Notes under the pieces: model-generated | Seen by the model: only the letters and a program-made list of their open reading frames with translations | Told to the model about the DNA's origin: nothing | Database searches by the model: none | Part shown: positions 29,096-37,859 of the stretch, in pieces | Layout of the letters: the number at the start of each line of letters is the position of its first letter | Numbering within the stretch: the stretch's first letter is position 1 | From: Hyphomicrobiales bacterium | GTDB taxonomy: Bacteria > Pseudomonadota > Alphaproteobacteria > Rhizobiales > Rhizobiaceae | Direction of reading: 5' to 3' | NCBI GenBank assembly: GCA_900469615.1 | Contig: UBYA01000010.1 | Span: 1 to 64,000 of the forward strand | DNA: 64,000 nucleotides | Made by a program: the position numbers and the translations under genes

Positions 29096-29578
29096 GTGAC
29101 GGAAATTTTTCCAGTTCAACTAGACATTGGCGACAAAGCACCGGATTTCGATCTTCCGCGCGATGGCGGCGGGCGCATACGTCTTGCCGATTTTGCATGA
29201 AAACCGCTGGTCGTCTATTTCTACCCCAAGGACGACACCTCGGCCTGCACGACCGAATCGATTTCCTTCACGGCGCTCGCAGCCGATTTCGACAAGGCGG
29301 GCACCGCCCTTCTCGGCGTCTCGCCGGACTCGGTGAAAAGCCACGACAAGTTCGTCAGGAAACACGCGCTTTCCGTTCCGCTTGCGTCGGACGAGGAAAA
29401 GACGATGGCGATCGCCTATGGCGTCTGGCGGGAAAAGAGCATGTATGGCCGCACCTATATGGGGGTTGTGCGCTCGACCTTCCTGATCGCCGCCGACGGC
29501 CGAATCGCCAGGATTTGGGACAAGGTCAAGGTTGCGGGACATGCCGAGGCCGTTCTGGCGGCTGCGAAGGAACTCTGA
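29096..29578 (+). pseudogene. bcp: Thioredoxin-dependent peroxiredoxin (Bcp/PrxQ) interrupted by an in-frame TGA
   Basis: Read from the GTG at 29096 (AAAGG nine bases upstream), the frame encodes a 160-codon Bcp/PrxQ peroxiredoxin, which reduces hydroperoxides with thioredoxin. Codon 35 (29198-29200) is TGA. The flanks match the family on both sides: DKAPDFDLPRDGGG and RLADFA before, KPLVVYFYPKDDTSACTTES after, with peroxidatic Cys at codon 51. Homologues have Gly at the stop position, so one G-to-T change (GGA to TGA) explains it. The part before the stop lacks the active site, so no active enzyme is expected without readthrough. A sequencing error is also possible. Confidence 0.85.
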
Positions 29579-29582
29579 CGGC

Positions 29583-30410
29583 ATGGCCAGTCCCGAAACG
29601 ATCACCTCGCTGCGCGGCGGCGCCATCGCCGCCATCCGGTCGGCCGACCTCGACCTGAAAACCACGCTTGCCCAGGAATCGGCAACACGCTGGTTTGCCC
29701 GCACCCTGTCTCTGCGCTCGCCGCTCGATCCGCCGCTGGCCGACCGCCCGGGCCGGCCCGACAGACCGGAGCTCGTTCCGCCGAAACATATGGAAAAACG
29801 GTCTCTGCATACGCTCAAGGGCCGCATCGCACTGCTCCACGCCATCGCCCATATCGAGCTCAATGCCGTCGATCTTGCGCTGGATATCGTCGCCCGTTTC
29901 GCGACCGGGCCCGTTCCGAATTCGTTTTTCGACGGCTGGATGCAGGTTGCCTTCGAGGAAGCGAAGCATTTTCGCATGGTGCGCGCCCGCCTGCGCGAAT
30001 TGGGCGCCGACTACGGCGATCTGCCGGCTCATGACGGCCTGTGGCAGGCGGCCCATGCGACCCGCACCGATCTGACGGCCCGCCTCGCCGTCGTGCCGCT
30101 GATCCTCGAAGCCAGAGGGCTGGACGTGACGCCGGCGCTGCAGGCGAAGATGCGCGAAACCGGCGACCTGGAAAGCGCCGCCATCCTCGACGTCATCTAC
30201 AATGACGAGAAAGGCCATGTGGCCGTCGGCGCCAAATGGTTCCGCTTCCTGTGCGCGCGCGAGAAACGCGATCCGGCCCGGACCTTCCAGGAACTGGTGC
30301 GTGCCAACTTCCGCGGCTCGCTGAAGGCGCCGTTCAACGATATCGCCCGCGCGGAAGCAGGGTTGACACCCTCCTTCTATCGTTCACTCACATCCACAAG
30401 CAATGCATAA
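29583..30410 (+). CDS. DUF455 ferritin-like protein
   Basis: This 275-residue protein belongs to the DUF455 ferritin-like family. Likely di-iron ligands are visible: the Glu and His in HAIAHIELNAVDLALD, FEEAKHFRMVRARL and IYNDEKGHVAVGAKWF. The function of the family is unknown; it is a four-helix ferritin-type fold often near stress genes. It begins four bases after the bcp stop, so the two were built as one operon, and the stop in bcp may be polar on it. Confidence 0.88.
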   Translation: MASPETITSLRGGAIAAIRSADLDLKTTLAQESATRWFARTLSLRSPLDPPLADRPGRPDRPELVPPKHMEKRSLHTLKGRIALLHAIAHIELNAVDLALDIVARFATGPVPNSFFDGWMQVAFEEAKHFRMVRARLRELGADYGDLPAHDGLWQAAHATRTDLTARLAVVPLILEARGLDVTPALQAKMRETGDLESAAILDVIYNDEKGHVAVGAKWFRFLCAREKRDPARTFQELVRANFRGSLKAPFNDIARAEAGLTPSFYRSLTSTSNA

Positions 30411-30465
30411 TCTACTAAAATCAAAGGACTTTTCCAGTATCTAGCATAGGCCCGGAAAGCATTCG

Positions 30466-30473
30466 TTAACCAT
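30466..30473 (+). promoter_or_regulatory. Possible CtrA half-site TTAACCAT
   Basis: TTAACCAT matches the CtrA half-site known from Caulobacter and lies 53 bases upstream of the M23 peptidase start. An eight-base match occurs by chance fairly often, so this is only a hint of cell-cycle control. Confidence 0.25.
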
Positions 30474-30525
30474 AATGGCGTGTACTTCCAACGAATGCCA
30501 CAAGGCATCGATTGGGAGAGTCTCG

Positions 30526-31842
30526 GTGACAGCAAAGCCTCAAAACCGGGTTTTCGGCAAACAGCAGCGACATCACACCATCATCCTCGCGAGCGGCGAT
30601 ACGGTCCGCCACATGACCGTGCGTCCGTGGATGGCAGCGGTTGCCGTCTGCCTGGTCGGGATCTTTTCGATCGGCTATCTCCTGGCGACGTCCTACCTCG
30701 TATTGCGGGACGACCTGATCGGTGCGACCATGGCCCGGCAGGCGCGCATGCAATATGACTATGAAGATCGTATCGCCGCCCTGCGTGCCCAGGTCGACCG
30801 CGTCACGTCCCGCCAGCTTCTCGATCAGCAGGTGGTGGAGGAAAAGGTCGACAAGCTGATCGAGCAGCAGCAACAGCTGACCTCACGCAACAGCAAACTC
30901 GGCACCTTGCTCGACAGAGCGGAAAGCTCCGGCCTGACGGACAAGAGCCAGCATCCGGATGCGAATGCGGACGCCCCGAAGAACGAACATGCCCAGCTGA
31001 CATCGTCCAAGGCGATCGAGAAGCTTCTTCTCGGCGGCAAGCCGGCCGACGTCACGCCCGACAATTCCACCCTCGCCTATGTTCCGGCCCCGGAAACGGT
31101 CGCCGATCGCGCCGACCGCGTTTTTTCAAAGGTGACGCTGTCGCTGAAGCATATAGAGCAGGATCAGCTGACCCGAATCCGCAACCTCACGGCCGACGCT
31201 TCCGAAACAGCCGGTGAAATCCAGGCGATCATGCAGAATGTCGGGGTCAAGGTTCCGGGCGCGGTCGCAGCGACGAATGGCGGCGATGCGGACGAGGGCG
31301 TGGGCGGCCCCTATGTGCCGCCGGAAAACGTCGATCAGTTCGAGCAGTCCATGGCTGACCTCGACACCGCATTGACGCATCTGGAAACGGTGCGGGGCGC
31401 GGCGGAAAGCCTGCCTTTCCGCAATCCGGCGGCGGGCAAGCTCATCACCAGTCCTTTCGGCAACCGCAAGGACCCGTTCTTCGGCACGCTGGCGCTCCAC
31501 ACGGGGACCGATTTCCACTTCAGCCCGGGCGAAAAGGTCAAAGCCACCGCGCCCGGCAGGATCACCGTGGCCGGGTGGACCGGCGGCTACGGCAACATGG
31601 TGGAGATCGACCACGGCGACGGCATCTCCACGCGCTACGGCCATATGGAACAGGTGCTCGTCAAGATCGGCGACAAGGTCGGCGCGGGCGACGTGGTCGG
31701 CCTTGCCGGCAGCACCGGGCGCTCCACCGGAACGCATCTGCACTATGAAGTACGCGAGAACGGGCACCCGGTAGACCCGATGTATTTCATCAACGCCGGC
31801 ACGAAACTCGCAAGTTACGTCAGCGGACTGGGCGCAATTTAG
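30526..31842 (+). CDS. M23 family metallopeptidase with coiled coil (cell-wall peptidase or EnvC/MepM-like)
   Basis: This 438-residue protein has a cytoplasmic basic N-terminus, one membrane anchor (MAAVAVCLVGIFSIGYLLATSYLVL), a coiled-coil region around residues 75-130 and a C-terminal LytM/M23 domain. Zinc ligands are in LHTGTDFHFSP and GTHLHYEVRENG (HxH), with GYGNMVEIDHGDGISTRYGHM between. It probably cleaves or regulates cleavage of peptidoglycan crosslinks. I start it at GTG 30526 with GGAGAG upstream; an ATG at 30475 is the alternative. Confidence 0.88.
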   Translation: MTAKPQNRVFGKQQRHHTIILASGDTVRHMTVRPWMAAVAVCLVGIFSIGYLLATSYLVLRDDLIGATMARQARMQYDYEDRIAALRAQVDRVTSRQLLDQQVVEEKVDKLIEQQQQLTSRNSKLGTLLDRAESSGLTDKSQHPDANADAPKNEHAQLTSSKAIEKLLLGGKPADVTPDNSTLAYVPAPETVADRADRVFSKVTLSLKHIEQDQLTRIRNLTADASETAGEIQAIMQNVGVKVPGAVAATNGGDADEGVGGPYVPPENVDQFEQSMADLDTALTHLETVRGAAESLPFRNPAAGKLITSPFGNRKDPFFGTLALHTGTDFHFSPGEKVKATAPGRITVAGWTGGYGNMVEIDHGDGISTRYGHMEQVLVKIGDKVGAGDVVGLAGSTGRSTGTHLHYEVRENGHPVDPMYFINAGTKLASYVSGLGAI

Positions 31843-32000
31843 CTGCTGGAATTGTGACAAACGCGCAACAAAGATGGCACTAATCCAAAAATTGCGTCAT
31901 GAATGAACTTCAGGTCCGTTGCGGCTCCTGCTTTCCTTGACTTCCCGGGTATTTGGTTCTATGTCGCGCAGCATTGCGGCATGCTCCTGCGTGTCGACTC

Positions 32001-33554
32001 ATGGTGTTCGACCGAACCAAGACGGAATTAGTTTTCCCTTTGACAACATTTGCTGACCTTGGCCTGAGCCAAAAAGTCCTTTCCGCGGTAACTGACGCGG
32101 GTTACACCACACCGACTCCGATCCAGGCCGGTGCCATCCCGTTTGCGCTTCAGCGCCGCGACATCTGCGGCATCGCCCAGACCGGAACCGGCAAGACGGC
32201 CTCTTTCGTGCTGCCGATGCTGACGCTGATCGAGAAGGGCCGCGCTCGCGCACGCATGCCGCGCACGCTGATTTTGGAGCCGACGCGCGAACTGGCGGCG
32301 CAGGTCGCCGAAAACTTCGAGAAATACGGCAAGAACCATCGCCTGAACATTGCCCTGCTGATCGGCGGCGTTTCCTTCGAAGAGCAGGATCGCAAGCTTG
32401 AGCGTGGCGCCGATGTGCTGATCTGCACGCCCGGCCGCCTGCTGGACCATTTCGAACGCGGCAAGCTTCTGATGAGCGGCGTCGAGATCTTCGTCATCGA
32501 CGAGGCCGACCGCATGCTCGATATGGGCTTCATCCCGGATATCGAGCGTATCGCCAAGCTCATTCCCTTTACGCGCCAGACGCTGTTCTTCTCTGCAACG
32601 ATGCCGGCTGAAATCCAGAAACTGGCAGATCGCTTCCTGCAGAACCCCGAGCGGGTCGAAGTGGCCAAGCCTGCATCCACGGCCAAGACCGTGACGCAGC
32701 GTTTCGTCGCCTCGCACGGCAAGGATTACGAGAAGCGCGCCACATTGCGCGATCTCATCCGCGCCCAGACGGATCTCAAGAACGCGATCATCTTCTGCAA
32801 CCGCAAGAAGGATGTGGCTGATCTCTTCCGTTCGCTCGAGCGCCACGGCTTCTCGGTCGGCGCATTGCACGGTGACATGGACCAGCGCTCGCGCACGACC
32901 ATGTTGCAGAATTTCCGTGACGGCCAGATTCAGCTTCTCGTCGCTTCCGATGTCGCGGCACGCGGTCTCGATCTTCCCGATGTCGGCCACGTCTTCAATT
33001 TCGATGTTCCGATCCATTCGGAAGATTACGTTCACCGCATCGGCCGCACCGGTCGCGCCGGTCGTTCCGGCGCTGCGTTCACCATCGTCACGAAGCGCGA
33101 CACCAAACATGTCGACGCGATCGAGAAGCTGATCGGCGAAGACGTCCAGTGGCTGAACGGCGACCTTTCGGCGCTTCCGCCGGCGGAAGAGAGCGCGGAC
33201 GACAATCGTTCCTCGCGCCGCCGCGATCCCAAGGGCAAAGGCCGCGACCGCGATCGCAGCCGTGGAGGCCGCAGCGCCTCGAGTCATAAATCTGATATCG
33301 ACGTCGAGGATAATGGCGTCGCAGTGATCGAAGCAGCACCAGCAAAGGCCGAAAGCGTGAAGAACGAGCGCAAGTCTGAGAACAACAAATCCCATAACGG
33401 TTCTCGCAACAGCCACCGGCCCTTCCCCGCTGCCAACGACGATCATCGCGAGCGCCGCAACCGCTACCGCGACCAGGACGACGGCCCGACGCCGGTTGGT
33501 TTCGGCGACGACATCCCGGCTTTCATGCTCATCGTGGCAAACGCCAAGGCCTGA
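32001..33554 (+). CDS. DEAD-box RNA helicase (RhlE-like)
   Basis: This protein of about 517 residues has all core motifs: Q motif GYTTPTPIQ, I AQTGTGKT, Ia PTRELAAQ, II DEAD in VIDEADRMLD, III SAT, and VI HRIGRTGRAG. The last 140 residues are a charged Arg/Ser/Asn-rich tail typical of RhlE-type helicases acting on structured rRNA or mRNA. Start is uncertain: ATG 32001 lacks a ribosome site and a TTG at about 32040 (LTTFADLGLS) gives the usual family N-terminus. Confidence 0.93.
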   Translation: MVFDRTKTELVFPLTTFADLGLSQKVLSAVTDAGYTTPTPIQAGAIPFALQRRDICGIAQTGTGKTASFVLPMLTLIEKGRARARMPRTLILEPTRELAAQVAENFEKYGKNHRLNIALLIGGVSFEEQDRKLERGADVLICTPGRLLDHFERGKLLMSGVEIFVIDEADRMLDMGFIPDIERIAKLIPFTRQTLFFSATMPAEIQKLADRFLQNPERVEVAKPASTAKTVTQRFVASHGKDYEKRATLRDLIRAQTDLKNAIIFCNRKKDVADLFRSLERHGFSVGALHGDMDQRSRTTMLQNFRDGQIQLLVASDVAARGLDLPDVGHVFNFDVPIHSEDYVHRIGRTGRAGRSGAAFTIVTKRDTKHVDAIEKLIGEDVQWLNGDLSALPPAEESADDNRSSRRRDPKGKGRDRDRSRGGRSASSHKSDIDVEDNGVAVIEAAPAKAESVKNERKSENNKSHNGSRNSHRPFPAANDDHRERRNRYRDQDDGPTPVGFGDDIPAFMLIVANAKA

Positions 33555-33619
33555 TAAACCTCGTCTGCCGCCATCCGAGTTCCTACGCCGGAAGGCGCGG
33601 CAAATTGCGGAATCCCGGC

Positions 33620-34042
33620 ATGGGCAAACCCGGCATCGATTTCCCAGGATTGGGGACCGGCCTCGCAATATTGCGGGACGGGAAGATTTTGCTTTATCGA
33701 CGCCTGAAAGCGCCCGAAGCTGGCTGTTGGAGCATCGTCGGCGGCAAGGTCGACCATATGGAGCCTGCCGCCAAAGCTGCCATCCGTGAGGCGGAAGAGG
33801 AAAGCGGCCTTTCGATTGGCCGCATCGACTATCTCTGCACCGAGGAGGTCATTGTCGCAGCCGACCGCCAGCACTGGATTTCGCTGATCTATGTCTGCCG
33901 CGATTTTTCCGGCGAGCCGCGCCTGATGGAGCCGGACAAACTCTCCGATTTCGGCTGGTTCGGCCGCGACGATCTGCCGTCTCAGCTTTCCGATTTCGCC
34001 AAGGCAACCATCGCTCATCTGGGCGCGGAAGACTTCCACTAA
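33620..34042 (+). CDS. Nudix hydrolase
   Basis: This 140-residue Nudix protein has a complete Nudix box, [20 protein letters not shown] followed by ESGL, matching G-x5-E-x7-RE-U-x-EE-x-G-U. The N-terminal [24 protein letters not shown] is typical of ADP-ribose or nucleotide-sugar pyrophosphatases of the MutT/ADPRase-like group. Its substrate is not determinable. Start: ATG 33620; a TTG five codons earlier is possible. It is 65 bases beyond the helicase. Confidence 0.85.
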   Translation: MGKPGIDFPGLGTGLAILRDGKILLYRRLKAPEAGCWSIVGGKVDHMEPAAKAAIREAEEESGLSIGRIDYLCTEEVIVAADRQHWISLIYVCRDFSGEPRLMEPDKLSDFGWFGRDDLPSQLSDFAKATIAHLGAEDFH

Positions 34043-34196
34043 CCTCCAAGAGGCAGTCCGACCTTCCGGACGCGCCGATTGCGCGCCCAATCCATGCTCC
34101 GTGACAACCGAATCTCCCGCGTCTTCGTTCCGACGCCGTGCGTCACATGTTCTTCATCGTCTCCGGTTAGGCAGGCCGAAATCCGGAGACCATAAA

Positions 34197-34829
34197 ATGA
34201 ATTCGACCGCACAGCCCAGGCACCCCAAAATCGCGGAGACCGTGATCCATCAAACGGCGAGCATAAGAGATTCGCATATAGGAAAATGCTGCGAAATCCT
34301 GGCGGACACATCTCTGCACACGGTCGAACTCGGGGATTACTCCTACATGGGCCCTCGCTGCATCGCCGGAGACGCGATAATTGGAAAGTTCTGCGCCATT
34401 GCTGCACAAGTGCGGATCGGCGCCCCCAATCACCCCATGGACCACCCGTCCATGCACCGCTTCACCTATTGCCCGGAATATTACTCTGCGGAAGCTGTGC
34501 GCGACGTTTCCTTTTTTGATCGGCGCAGGCAGGATCGCGCCATCATTGGCAACGACGTCTGGATCGGTCACGGCGTCATTGTCCTGCCGGGTGTAAACGT
34601 TGGAGACGGCGCCGTTCTCGCGGCAGGGGCGGTCGTCACCAGGAACGTCGAGCCATACACCGTCGTCGGCGGCGTTCCCGCCAAATTCATTCGCGAGCGG
34701 TTTACGCGAGCCATCGCCGAGAAACTTGGCTCTATCGCCTGGTGGGATTGGCCGTTCGAGACCATCATGGAACGGCTCGAGGACTTTCAATCAAGCGACA
34801 TCGAGGCTTTTTGCGAACGCTGGTCCTAA
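34197..34829 (+). CDS. Hexapeptide-repeat acyltransferase of the phosphonate-associated DapH-like family
   Basis: This 210-residue left-handed beta-helix acyltransferase has hexapeptide repeats ([55 protein letters not shown]) with the loop [19 protein letters not shown] carrying the catalytic His. This matches xenobiotic/chloramphenicol-type acetyltransferases, in particular the branch found in phosphonate (phn) gene clusters. No phn genes lie nearby. GGAG is nine bases before the ATG. Confidence 0.85.
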   Translation: MNSTAQPRHPKIAETVIHQTASIRDSHIGKCCEILADTSLHTVELGDYSYMGPRCIAGDAIIGKFCAIAAQVRIGAPNHPMDHPSMHRFTYCPEYYSAEAVRDVSFFDRRRQDRAIIGNDVWIGHGVIVLPGVNVGDGAVLAAGAVVTRNVEPYTVVGGVPAKFIRERFTRAIAEKLGSIAWWDWPFETIMERLEDFQSSDIEAFCERWS

Positions 34830-34859
34830 GACATGTTTGGCACTTTCGCTCGCCATGCT

Positions 34860-35180
34860 TCATTTATCCGAACGTAACGCCGCCTCGTAGGCAAGCCTTA
34901 CCCAGTGCGCCATGACGTCAGGATCATCGAACGCATCGTCGGGGACAGACCAGTAGGGCATGTTGATGGCCTTGCCCTTCTTGCCTTCATAGGCCCAGCG
35001 CCGCGCGCCGGCTGCTTCGAACTCGGAAGCGCTGACATCGTCCGCCTTCAGAAGAATCTCGTCAGCCACTTCGAGCGCCAGGATCCGACCCATATGATAG
35101 ATCCCCTTGCCGCCGAACATCCGCTTGATGGCGATCGGTCCAAGCGACTGAAACATTTCCTCGATATCGACATTGTCCAT
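34860..35180 (-). CDS. TfoX/Sxy N-terminal domain protein
   Basis: This 106-residue protein is a stand-alone TfoX N-terminal domain: SLGPIAIKRMFGGKGIYHMGRILALEVADEILLKADD. In gamma-proteobacteria TfoX/Sxy regulates competence, but single-domain versions are widespread in rhizobia with no known role. It begins four bases beyond the stop of the MoeA/MocA-type fusion gene and is read in the same direction, so it is likely the last gene of that operon. Confidence 0.88.
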   Translation of the reverse strand: MDNVDIEEMFQSLGPIAIKRMFGGKGIYHMGRILALEVADEILLKADDVSASEFEAAGARRWAYEGKKGKAINMPYWSVPDDAFDDPDVMAHWVRLAYEAALRSDK

Positions 35181-35184
35181 CCCC

Positions 35185-36819
35185 TTACCCCTTCAAGACG
35201 CCGCCGGCGGCGACAACCGCCTCGGGCGTATCGACATCGAGATGAGCCGCCTCGCCGATCTCGATGTCCACAACCGGAAGTCCCGATGTTTCGATGATAT
35301 GCCGTGCGCCGACATCGCCCTCGAGCCGCATCACGGCATTCAGGACCGATTTTGGCAGGATGACCGGGTTGCCGCGTTTGCCGCCGGAAACCGCCCGCAC
35401 GATCGCCTGCCCATTCGCCTGCCGGAAAGCGCCAATCAGGGCTTCGAGATCGCCGCTGGTGACGCCGGGCATATCGGCAAGCATGACGAGAACGCCATCG
35501 GCCCTTTGCGCCGCCTGAGTGCCGACGCCCGTAACCAGCGAACTCGCCATCCCTGAAGCATAATCCGGATTGAATAACCGCTCGATGGCCAGATCGCGCA
35601 ACGCATCCCCGATCTCGTCGTGCCGATGTCCGGTGACTGCGACGATATCGGATGCGCCGCTGGCAACGGCGGTCAGTGCCGAACGGCGAACCAGCGGCAC
35701 GCCGCCGAATTCGGCCAGCAGCTTGTGCGCACCGCCCTCGCCCATGCGGCTAGCCTTTCCTGCCGCCAGCAAGACGATGGCGACCGATATCCGCGACGGC
35801 GGTTTGGTGGCGATGTCGCGCGGTCGCGGCCGCGATTGAATTTCCATGAGCAACCCTCCGACGCCCATGCCGGTAATGTCTTGCGGCGTAGGTCGTTCGC
35901 CGGCTAATATACGATCCAGAACCCAGTCGAAACCGTTTTCCTTCGGGCTGCGCGCGCATCCGGGCGCCCCCACGACATAAACATCGCCGACCCTGCCAAT
36001 CACAAGGAGATTGCCGGGATCGACGGGCATGCCGACATGAATGACCTCGCCGCCGGCGAGCCGGATCGCCGCCGGAATGACGTCGCCGGCATCGATGACA
36101 GCGGAAGCTCCGAAAACGATCACCAGCTTCGGCAGCCGATCCGGCACTGCCATGGCGCGACAGATCGCGGCGGCAACAGCGGTTGTCCTGTGTGCAACGC
36201 GCTCTTCCCGCTGAAGAACGCTGCCCGAGGGCTGCAGCCGCTGCGCCAGTATTCGCGCCGTCTTGTCCATGACGGTTGCTTTCAGCGACGGCAGCTCCGT
36301 GGCGACCAGCGAAATGCTGTGAGGTTTGAAAGGCTTGACCTCGAAAGCCGGCGCGCGCTGTAGAATTTCCACGCCTTCGGCGATTTTCGCTCCGGAGACC
36401 GCAAGCGGAATGATCTTGAAGGTCGCAACCATGTCGCCCGCGCGGACCGGCACATGATCGGCAAGACAGGCCAGAGTGATCGCCGGATCGACATTGTTGA
36501 GACGATCGACGGCGGCGCGATTGGCGACAAACAGGCCATCGACGGCGCTGTGCACATTGACCCGGCCCGTTGCCGCGTCGGAGAAAGTGAGATGATCGGA
36601 TGCGACGGCATGCGCCAGCTGCTCGGCCGCCTCATCCTCCAAAAGATCGCCCGGCTCCACGCGTGCGGCAACGATACGCTCGATCCCGGCCGCGGCCAGC
36701 CGGTCCAGATCGTCATGGCCAAGCTTATGGCCTTTGGAAAATCCGCCGTCGGACAGCCGCACGGAATGCGCGAGAACGGCGCCCTCCGCTTCCGCTGTCG
36801 AGAATTCGCCGAAGATCAT
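35185..36819 (-). CDS. Two-domain molybdopterin protein: MoeA/MoaB-like domain fused to MocA-type nucleotidyltransferase
   Basis: This 544-residue protein joins two functions. Residues 1-340 resemble the molybdopterin-binding (MoCF) domain: MIFGEFSTAEAEGAVLAHSVRL, LVIVFGASAVIDAGDVIPAAI and TGMGVGGLLMEI. From about 350 a nucleotidyltransferase domain begins: IVLLAAGKASRMGEGGAHKL, then LVMLADMPGV. MocA adds CMP to molybdenum cofactor for molybdenum hydroxylases such as CO or xanthine dehydrogenase. Its start overlaps the XdhC stop (ATGA). It may couple metal insertion to cytidylation before XdhC-mediated delivery; that is inference. Confidence 0.88.
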   Translation of the reverse strand: MIFGEFSTAEAEGAVLAHSVRLSDGGFSKGHKLGHDDLDRLAAAGIERIVAARVEPGDLLEDEAAEQLAHAVASDHLTFSDAATGRVNVHSAVDGLFVANRAAVDRLNNVDPAITLACLADHVPVRAGDMVATFKIIPLAVSGAKIAEGVEILQRAPAFEVKPFKPHSISLVATELPSLKATVMDKTARILAQRLQPSGSVLQREERVAHRTTAVAAAICRAMAVPDRLPKLVIVFGASAVIDAGDVIPAAIRLAGGEVIHVGMPVDPGNLLVIGRVGDVYVVGAPGCARSPKENGFDWVLDRILAGERPTPQDITGMGVGGLLMEIQSRPRPRDIATKPPSRISVAIVLLAAGKASRMGEGGAHKLLAEFGGVPLVRRSALTAVASGASDIVAVTGHRHDEIGDALRDLAIERLFNPDYASGMASSLVTGVGTQAAQRADGVLVMLADMPGVTSGDLEALIGAFRQANGQAIVRAVSGGKRGNPVILPKSVLNAVMRLEGDVGARHIIETSGLPVVDIEIGEAAHLDVDTPEAVVAAGGVLKG

Positions 36820-37523
36820 AATGTCCCGCCTTTGAACGAAGATACGTCCCGCCCGCGAAGAGAACCGACGATCTCCGCCAGGATGGCGACCGCAATCTCG
36901 GACGGACTTGCCGCACCGATGGCAAGTCCGATCGGTGCATGGATGCGGGCAAGCTCCGCCTCGGTGACGCCTTCCCGCTTCAGGCGTTCCATACGGCCGG
37001 CATGCGTCTTGCGGCTTCCGAGCGCGCCGACATAGAAACAGCCCGTTCTCAGCGCCTGCACGATCGGCTCGTCGTCGATCTTCGGATCGTGGGTGACGGC
37101 AACCAGCGCCATGTAGCTGTCCAGCGGTCGCTCCTTCAGTGCATCGACGGGCCAATCGGCGACAAGGTCGATACCGTCGAAGCGCTCCGGCGTCGCAAAA
37201 GCGGTGCGAGGATCGATGATCGTGACGTCGAAGCCTGCAAGGGCCGCCATGCGCGCCAGCACCTGGCTGATATGCACGGCACCGATCACGACGATGCGCG
37301 GCGGCGGCAAATGCACGTTCAGAAACAGGCGCTGCCCACCGATCTCAACCGCGGCGGATCGACCGGAACGAAATGCGGACGAAACGGCCTCGGCCAAATC
37401 GCCTTCGATCTGGTCGCCTTCGACGATGAGCCGGTCCGACCCTCCGGAAAGATCGGAAACAAGGATCGCCGCTTGCCGCCTGCGCCGCATCTCATTCAGC
37501 TGCGCCAGGATTGCACGGTCCAT
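36816..37523 (-). CDS. XdhC/CoxI family protein (C-terminal Rossmann domain form)
   Basis: This 235-residue protein is of the XdhC/CoxI/CoxF family, which binds molybdenum cofactor and passes it, often after sulfuration, to molybdenum hydroxylases. The Rossmann-type part IVVIGAVHISQVLARMAALA then DVTIIDPR and YVGALGSRKTHAGRMERL is clear. It lacks the usual Cys-bearing N-terminal domain, which is encoded by the adjacent gene at 37523-37852. The stop and start codons overlap by one base (TGATG), so the two halves are co-translated. Confidence 0.92.
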   Translation of the reverse strand: MDRAILAQLNEMRRRRQAAILVSDLSGGSDRLIVEGDQIEGDLAEAVSSAFRSGRSAAVEIGGQRLFLNVHLPPPRIVVIGAVHISQVLARMAALAGFDVTIIDPRTAFATPERFDGIDLVADWPVDALKERPLDSYMALVAVTHDPKIDDEPIVQALRTGCFYVGALGSRKTHAGRMERLKREGVTEAELARIHAPIGLAIGAASPSEIAVAILAEIVGSLRGRDVSSFKGGTL

Positions 37524-37852
37524 CAGACGAGCCTTTCGACGTAGACGCGGATCCGGCCGCCGCAGGACAGGCCGACCCGCCAGGCGGTTTCATCGGCGAC
37601 GCCGAACTCCAGCATGCGCGGCTTGCCCGTTTCAATGACGTCGAGCGCCTCGGTGATCACAGCTCCCTCCACGCAGCCACCGGAAACGGAACCGTGGAAA
37701 TTGCCGTCGCCGTCGATGACGAGATGGCTGCCGGCGGGGCGCGGAGCCGAACCCCAGGTATCGACAACGGTCGCCATGGCCACATTGCGCCCTGCCGACA
37801 CCCATTCCTCCGCGATCATGAGCGGATCCAGGCTTTCGGAAATATCTGACAT
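37523..37852 (-). CDS. XdhC/CoxI N-terminal domain protein
   Basis: This 109-residue protein is the XdhC/CoxI N-terminal domain: VATVVDTWGSAPRPAGSHLV then GSVSGGCVEGAV and VGLSCGGRIRVYVE, with the conserved Cys in SGGCVEG and in LSCGG. Together with the next gene it makes up one XdhC-type chaperone split in two. I start it at the ATG ending at 37852 with GAGG five bases upstream. It follows the VWA gene after seven bases. Confidence 0.92.
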   Translation of the reverse strand: MSDISESLDPLMIAEEWVSAGRNVAMATVVDTWGSAPRPAGSHLVIDGDGNFHGSVSGGCVEGAVITEALDVIETGKPRMLEFGVADETAWRVGLSCGGRIRVYVERLV

Positions 37853-37859
37853 CGGAGCC

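Noticed and set aside
29198..29200. Selenocysteine at the bcp TGA
   Set aside because: Selenoprotein peroxiredoxins carry Sec at the peroxidatic position, which here is an ordinary Cys codon 16 codons later. The TGA replaces a glycine.
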